64,000 nt of DNA. Origin: Aphelenchoides besseyi (lineage: Eukaryota; Nematoda; Chromadorea; Rhabditida; Aphelenchoididae). The notes beneath the pieces were generated by a model. That model saw nothing but the letters and a program-made list of their open reading frames with translations, made no database searches and was not told the origin of the DNA. Of the stretch, positions 56,502 to 64,000 are shown one piece after another. Both the position numbers and the translations under genes were made by a program. The stretch spans positions 15,562,001-15,626,000 of the forward strand of contig JAMPIQ010000001.1 in the NCBI GenBank assembly GCA_024699855.1. Reading direction: 5' to 3'. Each line of letters starts with the position of its first letter. Position 1 is the first letter of the stretch.

Positions 56502-58098
56502 TTAATTTGAGAAACGATCCAATTTGTGCTTGTCGATAATAGCAATCGTCTGTTCTATGCAATAGCGTGCTCTTTCGCCCATTTGTTTTAGATTCTGTTT
56601 CACGATCTCCGACTGTTTTGCCATTTCGGAAAAGAAAAACAAAAAGGAAGTCAGATAGGTGGTTTGGTGAGCGAACGCCAATTCGAACAATTCGAAGCCC
56701 TGAAGAGAAAACTGATTGCTTGTATAATCTCGTAGCACTCACTTGTTCGAATGTGAACGGTACTTCTTTTCCTGCTTTCGTGTACAATCGCGTCAACTCG
56801 CCGTAGTAGATACCATAGGCTTTGATGTCCGCTTCCCGATGTCCGACCTCGTCGGCACAGAAGACAAGGAAGCGAGCCAAATCGAAACACGGATTACCGT
56901 ACAAAATGATCTGCCAGTCGATGATTGCAATCAGTTTATCGGAAATCTCACCATCCGGCAGTTTTTCGTAGAGAATGTTGTACATTTGAATGTCACCATG
57001 ACAAAAAGCGATTGCGTCTGAACTCTTTGGTTGATTGTCACGTCGAAATCTTTTGTTTACCGTATTCTTTGGGTCGTGAACGTAGAGCGTATTGACCAAA
57101 CGCGGGATTACAAATCGTTTTCAACTTTCGCATCATTGGCGCAATACCTGAAGGATAAGTTTTCGTTCGCTTGTGAACATTTTTCTTCGTTTACCTTCAA
57201 AACTTGACGCCCACGGAAGTCCACAAGGCATCCAACTGCTGTAGAAGGCGTCCAAATGCAAATTACTTTCCATACTCATCCACCAGTTACGATGCTCGTC
57301 CATCTGATGAACTCGAAATTGCAGTTGAGCCAACACACGACTCATCGAGTAGATTTGAGCGGAGTTAACGGCGCGAGCGATTCCCAGAATCTCACAACGA
57401 TCCGAAAGATTTTCCATCAGAATCAGGGCTTGATTGCCAACAATCGATGGACCGTCCGGAAACTGTTGAGTGTAATAGACTTCAGGCATCGGTAAATCTC
57501 CCAATTTGGACGAACCGAAACGTTCGTAGAATTGGCATTCGCGATTGTGTCCGTCGATGATCGTACGTGCATTCTCATCAATCTCTGGCTGTAAATACCA
57601 ACCAATTACCAGTCGTTACTCTCAAACGCACTTCGTCCTTCTTTTCCTCTTTGTCGCTTCCATTTTCGATCATTCCTTTCATGGCATCGGGCATTGGGAC
57701 TTTGAGGATCACCGAGAACGGAGTTTTGTTCGAGCTTTCGAAATGAACATGAACTTTGATGACCAACGACAAGTAACCGTTGCCTTTGCCTGAACATTCT
57801 ATTGTTTAGTTCAATCAATTAGTTCAACTTTACCGCAGTTGTCATAAGAAATTTGGTTGATTTTTGTTGTTCCACGAATCTCTTCGAACTTCTCGCAGTT
57901 TCGCACCAAAAGTTCCAAAAAACGACGGTTGCTGACTCCCGATCCGCAGATCTCTTCGTCCAAATCGACGGAATTAGTCACCAGTGAATCGATCTCCTGA
58001 CTTTTCGTCATTTCGATAAGCTTTCCACTTCGTTGGCAAACACGTTTACGATTTCTGAAAACAGTTCTTCTAAGACAAATCTTATGGTTAGATGCCAT
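56502..58098 (-). CDS. CHK-kinase-like protein (DUF1679/EcKinase family)
   Basis: Member of the choline-kinase-like aminoglycoside-phosphotransferase fold families, expanded in nematodes and arthropods. ATG 58098 or, after a TTTTCAG acceptor-like site, ATG 58011 (MTKSQEIDSLVTNSVD). N-lobe: SYDNCGKGKGNGYLSLVIKV and TPFSVILKVPMPDAM with the nucleotide-binding lysine. Linker: HNRECQFYERFGSSKLGDLP, PEVYYTQQFPDGPS, ALILMENLSDRCEILG, the usual hinge. C-lobe: AIAFCHGDIQMYNILYEK, the HxDxxxxN catalytic loop, and KLIAIIDWQIILYGNPCFDLAR with the metal-binding Asp. The C-terminal helix bundle runs FELFELAFAHQTTYLTSF to HKLDRFSN (stop 56502-56504). Seven or so exons. Both catalytic Asp residues are present. 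Substrate unknown; insect relatives phosphorylate ecdysteroids. Confidence 0.88.
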
Positions 58099-59728
58099 AT
58101 TTCAAGCTGTTATATATACATTCAAATGGACCACACAACGCGGAATCAACGAGTTGGGTGGTCTCAAGGATTAGACCGACTGTCAGACAATCAGAAACCG
58201 TTTTCTTTCAAGACAACACGATTACTGTAAAGTCCTCCCGCTCAGGAAAAAACAGTTGGTTAGTGGAAAGTCGTCAGTTTTTTTCGAACGCCAAACGAAA
58301 TCCGATCCATTACTTCCTTAAAGTCAGAAGTAGAGCTGTTCGACGAGGTTACGAGTTAAAATGTTGCGATTTAGAAAAACGAAAACCACAAAACTCAATT
58401 GCTCTTACCGTACGAATTCTTTTACTGTGTCCCACATGTTCATTGCAAAGAGAAGTAAGAAGAAACTGGAGAATGAAGGGCCTTAGGATACGATCAAAGG
58501 GGTTCTTACTGTCGAATTTGAAGTCAAAATATTTAGAAAATAAGACGAGAAACAAAAATTGAAATGTTGCGATCTATTTCCCCGATCGTTGTGAATAAAC
58601 ATACGACTCTGTGGTTCTAAAATCCAATCAATCGATCGGATTTTCAAATGGGCGGAGTCGACAGCGGAAGTTCGATGGCCAACTGTGTGGTGATGTTGCA
58701 ATTTTTGTTATGTCGTCGATCAGTTGACTGTGACGTGAGTTTGATCTCGGCGTTCAAAATCGCAACAAAAACCCACGACCTCATCGTATGTCACGAATCG
58801 AGTGAATGATTGATGAGCAGTGATTTGCGGTTTTTTCAGTTACAAGTATACGGTAATTATGTGAACAAAAGAAGTTTGTGGATGCTTTGGAGTATGGCGA
58901 CCATTTCGTGTGTTTCGAGAACATGAAGCTGATCGTCGATCATTCAGAACAGAAAATTCGCGAACTTTTCCAACATGATTGTTCGTTGCAGACAAACGAC
59001 AACAAGAGGACACGTATTCAAGAGGAAACCCAATCAAACGAACTCAACAAATTCGGTCAGCAACCGTTTTGGGGAGTCTTTGAAGCACGTTCAACGTTTT
59101 TCGCCGACTTTAGCAGTGATCGTGATCTTTGTGTCGTTCTTACTCCACTCGATTGGACTGACCACGCCTCTAGTCGAGAGTGTTCGTTTGCCTAATCGGG
59201 CGCCAGATGATTAGACGGCCAATTTGTAGTGTTTTCAGCGCCATGCATCGCCATCGTCATTGTGCGTTGATCCGCTTGTTTGGCTGAATGCGAACTTCGA
59301 ATCTCCCAACGTTTACAATCCGTCGCTTCACTGATAAGCCGCTTGTTCTTAACATTGAAACTCGTGATTGAAAGAAATTTTTGTCGTAAATTTACAGTTT
59401 TGGTCCTTTTCGACCGTGTTTTTTGTTTGCCATTTCGATTTATGACCCTGCGATCGCAATTAATGATTGCGGACTTATCAGCAGCTTCGCTCCTCCAACG
59501 GCAACTTTATCGACTTAAGTAGGCGCCCAGAAATTTTTTGCTGTTTCAAACGAATGGATCAGACATTCGACTTTTGAGTCACACGTTTGATAGAAAGCAA
59601 AAAAAACGAAAATCAGTTTTAATCCCGAAATCGAACGCCCCTCAAGTTCGTTCTCATGTTCTTTATTCTTGTTACAATTAAGATAGTAAAGTGAATTGTA
59701 GAAGTGAACGATGAAAAGTTGCGATTAT
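58099..59728. other. 1.6 kb region with possible small genes
   Basis: Two uncertain signals. A plus-strand ATG frame (58092-58562, about 156 codons, basic) overlaps the start of the CHK-kinase-like gene in antisense and has no recognisable domain. At 58975-59214 a plus-strand ATG frame ends with a convincing membrane helix (TLAVIVIFVSFLLHSIGLTT) and RLPNRAPDD before TAG; a TTTTTTCAG acceptor near 58840 and a possible first exon at 58647-58735 could make it a short single-pass protein. Neither is secure. The rest, up to 59728, shows nothing. Confidence 0.3.
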
Positions 59729-60581
59729 TCAAAGGAGTTTCTTGAAGAGCATCTGTTCCAGCTCTTCCACTGCTCCGGCACTATTCTCGCCATCTTGCTA
59801 CGAAATCCTATGATTACGAGCTTTCTGAATGACTTACTTTAACGGCAAACATGCCCTGATCTAGTGCGCCTTGACAGTTGAGCATGGAGTCGTCCACAAG
59901 AACACATTCATGACACTCTAATCCAAGAGCTTCAGCAGCCATCTGATAGCAGTTGAGTTAGTGGTTATATCTGGTGAACGTACCCAGTAAATTTCAGGAT
60001 CAGATTTTCGATATCCCGTTCGACACGACTCGATTACAACATCGAACAACGAGAGATCATCGGGAACCTGAATAGCATTGGATTCTTTCAACCTTCTCAC
60101 TTTTTCCCACCATCGATCGCTTTTTCTTTCGACTCCAGTAACCGTTATTCGCAAGTATCCCGACTTTGTATCCCCCATTCTTGAGCTTGTGAATTGCCTT
60201 GACTATGTTCTCATCCTGGATTCTATCATTACAGCCACTATTGTTTCTTACCGGTCCTTTAACGATCTCGTCGAAGTTTCCTTCTTCCAAGTTTTCGAAA
60301 TTCTTCTGAATATCGCCATGAAAAAGATCTTTGATCGGAACTTACGATCGGTGGATGGGAAACAGCCACGATTTCCAAACAATCTTCGCAGGTCAATTCA
60401 CCTCGTTCATACGCAAAAATATCCTCTCGCATCTTATCGTTCGACAATACTAAATACAAAGCGTTGGACTTCAAACCAAAACATGTGTCCCACTTTTACG
60501 AATCAAATCCAACGATCTTTTGTTGTCCAAGTAGCGAACGTAGACACCGTAGAGGTCGAAGAAGACCGCTTTGATTGGCAT
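59729..60581 (-). CDS. HAD-superfamily hydrolase, sEH N-terminal/ACAD10-like
   Basis: Haloacid-dehalogenase-fold phosphatase, close to the N-terminal domain of soluble epoxide hydrolase and ACAD10. ATG 60581: MPIKAVFFDLYGVYV carries motif I with the first Asp (FFDLYGV); the second Asp of the DxD pair is Tyr/Gly here, as in some family members. The cap follows (LSNDKMREDIFAYERGELTC), then KNFENLEEGNFDEIV and motif II (YKVGILANNGYWS). Motif III region: FDVVIESCRTGYRKSDPEIY with its Lys. Motif IV: ECHECVLVDDSMLNCQGALD, with the DD pair. The end reads QDGENSAGAVEELEQMLFKK (TGA 59729-59731). Apparent frame changes are explained by five introns of 35-55 bp. Substrate unknown. Confidence 0.82.
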
Positions 60582-60642
60582 TTCGATTCGAACTCTAGAA
60601 TAAACCATTGAATTGGAATTATTTTTGGCCACGAAATTATAG

Positions 60643-61038
60643 TCGAAAGAATCAAGTGAGAGAAAAACTCGAGAACAAACGTTTTCATTCGGAGACGATT
60701 GCAACTTTTTGTCGAGTGTCAAATTCGAGGATCATTTTGCGGTTTCAATTGTGCCAAAACTCACGGGCAAAAACGTCGAAAAGAAATCTGTGGACTCGTT
60801 CTTTTGTCTCGAAGACAACTCTCTGACAATCGTCAGCAATCATGTTTGGAATTGCGATCAAAAGTTGATCATAAACGAAACGACCTCACAAGTCGATAAT
60901 CCGAAATTGTGTTTTGGATCTGAAATTGAAGACAATCGTCTGTTGATAACAGACAATGTGGGTGGTCGTTTTGGTTTGAAGAACCGAAATTTGAAAGTCG
61001 TGCAATACTGTGGAGTGTTTGTTGAGTCCACGGATTAG
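60643..61038 (+). CDS. Possible terminal exon of an unrecognised protein
   Basis: An open plus-strand frame of 131 codons follows a TTATAG acceptor-like site and ends at a TAG (61036-61038). It reads TFSFGDDCNFLSSVKFEDHF, AVSIVPKLTGKNVEKK, FFCLEDNSLTIVSNHVWNCD and VGGRFGLKNRNLKVVQYCG. Codon use and the alternation of charged and hydrophobic residues look coding, and a galectin-like or other beta-sandwich fold is imaginable. However no ATG-containing upstream exon was found before the HAD gene's promoter (start 60581, opposite strand), and no AATAAA follows closely. It may be a remnant. Confidence 0.35.
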   Translation, partial: SKESSERKTREQTFSFGDDCNFLSSVKFEDHFAVSIVPKLTGKNVEKKSVDSFFCLEDNSLTIVSNHVWNCDQKLIINETTSQVDNPKLCFGSEIEDNRLLITDNVGGRFGLKNRNLKVVQYCGVFVESTD

Positions 61039-61592
61039 AAGAGAACATCGATCAGTTGGCGTTTATCGCACCTTAAACGTTTGGACTTTACAGCCGATTT
61101 GGGCCGCTCAAAACGAATTTCAATGACAACGCCGAAAAGGGAATTTGATCTTTGGATCTTTCGAGTGTGAAATCAATATCGTTGTTGTACCTTTTCAACT
61201 AAACTGTGGACTCAAAAAAGACATCCAAGTGCCCAAACGGACTCTGTCCATTAAGTTTCTTTATCGACTCATCTGTCAATTGAAATCTCCACGCATTGAT
61301 TGAACCCAAAGAACAAGCAATCAGAAATGATAAACGGATTATGAACAAAAGTATAGAGAGAATCGAGAAATCACTGTAATCCCGAAATAACTGATGACTT
61401 TGCTTCGAAATCACGCCTTCATTCTCTTCGTAAACATTCCGTCGACGATTAGCAAAAAAGAACGCTCAATTTTGCTCACAAGCACACTACAGTGAAAGCA
61501 CTGAGCTGATAAGCAACGAACAAAGCCTATGAGTGGCATGCTAACTTCGGGGTTTAGGAAAATTCAACGTGGCGCCTGAGATCGAAATATTG

Positions 61593-61600
61593 TTTGGCGC
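61593..61600 (+). promoter_or_regulatory. E2F-like motif upstream of the elongase
   Basis: TTTGGCGC, within the decamer TTTGGCGCCG that is also present in the DNAJC9/PSMA3 divergent promoter at 4742-4751. About 330 bp from the elongase ATG. Motif match only. Confidence 0.3.
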
Positions 61601-61928
61601 CGTTGGGATTTAAACGGAAACACGGTAATTTGTGAAGCGTTTCACTGTAGCTGATAAGAAAGCCGTGGTGCTAATTCACGAAAAGACGGACAATTCGGCG
61701 TCGAGCGAACGCTGTGGATTTTTGTTTGAGTTTACGATTTCATTCTCAACAATAACACGTTAATTCATTCGTAACGATTTCGACCCCTTGAGATGTCAAT
61801 GGGCGGAGATTTTGAGGTCGTCGATTCTAATGGCCGCCTAATTGCCGAAGCTCAACGGAGCTGACAAATAAAAGGCCGCGCACTTGTACCGACTCGACAT
61901 CACTAACCGTTTGAAATCGACTTCAATC

Positions 61929-62885
61929 ATGTCTGCGGCCTCGTCGTTGGCAATCTTCTTTGAGGACTACGACTACAATCGCTCTAAACAATGGCTTATT
62001 GATCATGAGAGCTTTCTGATTAAGTCTGTGATTTTCTATGTCATTGGAATCTTCTCGATCAAGATCTTTCTTCGTGATCGCAAGCCTTTTGATTTGGAAC
62101 GACCGTTAATTGCGTGGAACGCTTTCTTGGCAACCTTCTCACTTCTTGGCTTTCTCTACACTTTACCATCAATCCTCAAGGTCATTCGTGATCATGGAAT
62201 TTCTCGTAAGTCATGGCTGTCGCGTTAATTCAAACTCTTTAATTTCAGACACGTACACGCACATCAACGAAGTTCACAAAAACCCACTCTCCGGTTACTG
62301 GTCCTTCCTTTGGATTTGTTCCAAGATACCCGAGTTTGTCGACACGTTCTTCATTGTGCTTCGAAAGAAACCGTTGATGTTCATGCATTGGTATCATCAT
62401 GCATTGACAGGCTACTTCGCTTTCGTCGCTTTCTACAACGACAACGCCTATCTGGTTTGGGCGGTTCTCTTGAATTACGGTGTTCATGCGATGATGTACT
62501 CGTAAGTCATTGAAATTCAAACGAACTGTTTAATCTTTTTCTTTTAGCTACTACTGTCTTCGTGCCTTTCGAATTCGTGTTCCACCGCAATTGGCTCAAT
62601 TCATTACAACCTCTCAAATGGTTCAGTTTCTTATCGTTATTATAGCCATGACTCACGCTCAAATCAAGATGTCAAACGGCGAAAAGGTTGCAGCCACTGG
62701 ATACGGGCTTTTTATTGGTTTGTTTACAGTCCTCAAAAATGACCAATGAATTCATTTTAGGTCAATGGACAATGTGGACCTATTTTGTCTTGTGGTTGAG
62801 ATTCTACTACATCTCCTACTACAACAACGGTGGCAAGAAGTACGTACAACATCAAGACAAAACGGCAACAGTTAAAGCACAATGA
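61929..62885 (+). CDS. ELOVL6-like: Very-long-chain fatty-acid elongase (ELOVL3/6 type)
   Basis: ER condensing enzyme (3-ketoacyl-CoA synthase) of fatty-acid elongation. ATG 61929 (MSAASSLAIFFEDYDYNRSK). Seven membrane segments fit the ELO topology (FLIKSVIFYVIGIFSIKIF; IAWNAFLATFSLLGFLYTL; and later ones). Diagnostic blocks: WSFLWICSKIPEFVDTFFIV, the histidine box FMHWYHHALTGYFAF with HxxHH, YGVHAMMYSYYCLRAF and SQMVQFLIVIIAMTHAQIK. FIGQWTMWTYFVLWLRFYY is the last helix, followed by YYNNGGKKYVQHQDK and the stop at 62883-62885. The HxxHH box of the HWYHH form with these flanks is that of the saturated/monounsaturated (ELOVL3/6) subfamily. Three introns of ~45 bp. Confidence 0.95.
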
Positions 62886-63313
62886 GCTGTCTACTTGTAC
62901 ATTGAAGTCCTTTAAATACGAGCATTCCACAATTCCTTCACATCTTTTATTTAATACACAGATTCTGTTAGTTTAAAATAGTCAAATAAACCGGTTCATT
63001 AAATTTCATCGTAGATCTTGGATTATAAGAAACGTCTGGAAGCAGTAAACATCACTTGCGTTTGTGAACTCAGACGAAAGCACTTGATGTGTCTTGTTTT
63101 GGGGCTTAAAAACCAAAAATTTGAGTCCTTTTAGTCGAAATACTTGATAAGTGTGGTGAGCAAGAAGAGCGATAGAACACTTTAAATTTCTCTTTAATCT
63201 TCTTTGCAAGTCTGCCCAACTAAAAGCCTACGATCGAAAAGCTTTGTGACTATGATTTAATCTTAGCGTTTCAATAGATACAACTGTTTATTTGCGACTA
63301 CTTAAACATCAGT
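62886..63313. other. 0.43 kb convergent intergenic stretch
   Basis: Between the elongase and SDR stops. AT-rich, no coding frame with support. AATAAACCGG near 62986 may be the elongase poly(A) signal. Confidence 0.45.
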
Positions 63314-64000
63314 TCACAAGTTCAAAGATTTTGGCGGCAAAACTCCGCTCAAGAATCCGCCGTCCGCAACAATCACACTGCCGGTGATGAAGCTCGAAGC
63401 CGGCGAACACAGAAACTCAACCACCGAGTTGATTTCGCGTGGCGATGCGCGACGAGCCAAAGGAGTGCGTGAGTCAAGATCGTTTTTGTACATCTCCAGG
63501 AAATCCAACGGTGCTCCCGTACGGTTGGGGCCCAGAAACGGCGTATCGATGTGCCCGGCTCTGCAACTCACCATTTCATCTGAAGATTTTTAAATCAAAC
63601 TCACGCAACGGAGTTGACTCGAACTCCTTTTGGTGCCAAACGCAGCGCCGCAACTTTTGTGTAGTGATCCAACGCTGCTTTCGAAGTCGAGTAATAGGCT
63701 CCAATGTATATCGGCATTATGCTGAGCATGGAGCTGACATTGACCTAAAATTGACAGCAATCAAGAGTCAACTCTGCAGAAACTAACGACACAGCCCTTA
63801 GTTTTTTCCAAGTGCGGAACAGCGAGTTTAGTCAACAAAATTGGACTAAAGAATCTTGTAGTTTGGATCGTGATTACTAGTTTACCTTCGCAAATTCACG
63901 GCCATCACGTAGTCGTAGGTGTCAATGCTCTCCGGTTCTTCGGCTCCCGACTTTTCGTAGCATCCCGCATTGTTGATGACCTTCGAATAGAAATAAAATG
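63314..64000 (-). CDS. Short-chain dehydrogenase/reductase, C-terminal part (runs off the right edge)
   Basis: Classical SDR oxidoreductase. Visible minus-strand exons: VINNAGCYEKSGAEEPESID (NNAG motif) near 63930-63980, FFSPILLTKLAVPHLEKTKG, VNVSSMLSIMPIYIGAYYST with catalytic Ser, then YYSTSKAALDHYTKVAALRL with the YxxxK pair. After that VRVNSVACRAGHIDTPFLG (PG-type motif region) and the C-terminal substrate loop LDFLEMYKNDLDSRTPLARR, ASPREINSVVEFLCSPAS and ITGSVIVADGGFLSGVLPPK before the stop at 63314-63316. The nucleotide-binding TGxxxGxG motif lies beyond base 64000; an acceptor sits near 63980. The C-terminal pattern matches cytosolic DHRS4/17-beta-HSD-like SDRs, but substrate is not determined. 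Confidence 0.9.

Larger units (their letters stand above)
60582..61928. other. 1.3 kb region between the HAD and elongase genes
   Basis: Contains the uncertain exon at 60643-61038 (listed separately), an E2F-like TTTGGCGC at 61593-61600 and a TATA-like AAATAAAAG at 61866-61874, 55 bp before the elongase ATG. A minus-strand frame at 61199-61414 encodes a hydrophobic stretch (ILSILLFIIRLSFLIACSLG) but has no ATG. Confidence 0.4.

Noticed and set aside
58092..58562. 156-codon plus-strand ORF with a true ATG, overlapping the CHK-kinase start in antisense
   Set aside because: No recognisable domain, composition unlike neighbouring genes, and the overlapping minus-strand gene is well supported. 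Noted in the regional entry only.
59729..60581. Apparent frameshifts in the HAD hydrolase gene
   Set aside because: Introns of about 43 bp (GTGGGACAC..TATTTAG and GTGGGAAAA..TATTCAG) restore one frame and all HAD motifs, so no break is needed.

Overview
The window is gene-dense animal nuclear DNA and almost certainly comes from a nematode. The clearest evidence is a cuticle collagen (20102-22405, minus), with a membrane-anchored N-terminal region, an RxxR cleavage site, interrupted Gly-X-Y blocks and paired cysteines. A MATH-BTB gene, a MEC-6-like paraoxonase, a TTBK/CK1-type kinase and a CHK-kinase-like (DUF1679/EcKinase) gene, all families that are large or characteristic in nematodes, support it. 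Introns are mostly 40-55 bp with TTTCAG or TTTTAG acceptors, and intergenic gaps are often below 300 bp. There are no bacterial operons, CRISPR arrays or phage genes. A PrimPol gene, which C. elegans lacks, argues for a nematode outside Caenorhabditis. I do not name a species.

Layout. 0-9 kb: start of atypical PKC (minus), KRI1 (plus), DNAJC9 (minus), proteasome alpha 3 (plus), a UDP-glucuronosyltransferase (minus). 9.6-17.5 kb: a small ubiquitin-like protein, the co-chaperone SGT, a doublecortin-domain protein with a very charged tail, and a decaying gene for a secreted or GPI-anchored protein. 17.7-26.4 kb: an EPS15-like endocytic adaptor with a duplicated EH exon, the collagen, a TTBK-like kinase and a MATH-BTB gene whose last intron holds an element with terminal inverted repeats. 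27-30.3 kb: an unrecognised gene in two blocks separated by a ~170-bp-period degenerate tandem repeat, followed by a pseudogene. 30.4-45.3 kb: paraoxonase, MECR, OVCA2-like hydrolase, ribosomal protein eL37, PIG-S, aspartyl aminopeptidase, a small membrane protein, PrimPol and ribonucleotide reductase large subunit. 45.7-54.3 kb: a plus-strand run of UTP13/TBL3, NSUN4, mitochondrial phosphate carrier with an unusual LEA-like tail, PNO1 and a coiled-coil protein. 54.4-64 kb: an unrecognised multi-exon gene, a CHK-kinase-like gene, a HAD hydrolase, an ELOVL-type fatty-acid elongase and a partial short-chain dehydrogenase.

Functional themes. Ribosome assembly recurs (KRI1, UTP13, PNO1, eL37, mitochondrial NSUN4). 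Mitochondrial and lipid metabolism recurs too (MECR, phosphate carrier, ELOVL). RNR1 and PrimPol, which supply dNTPs and restart stalled forks, are neighbours on the same strand, and an E2F-like TTTGGCGC site lies upstream of RNR1. The run phosphate carrier, PNO1 and coiled-coil protein has the geometry of a nematode operon: AATAAA, then about 80-120 bp, then a splice-acceptor-like site just before the next ATG.

Exon boundaries were read by eye. Outer coordinates of recognised genes are reliable to the codon where a stop or ATG is quoted; internal splice sites are inferred from reading frame and GT/AG signals.
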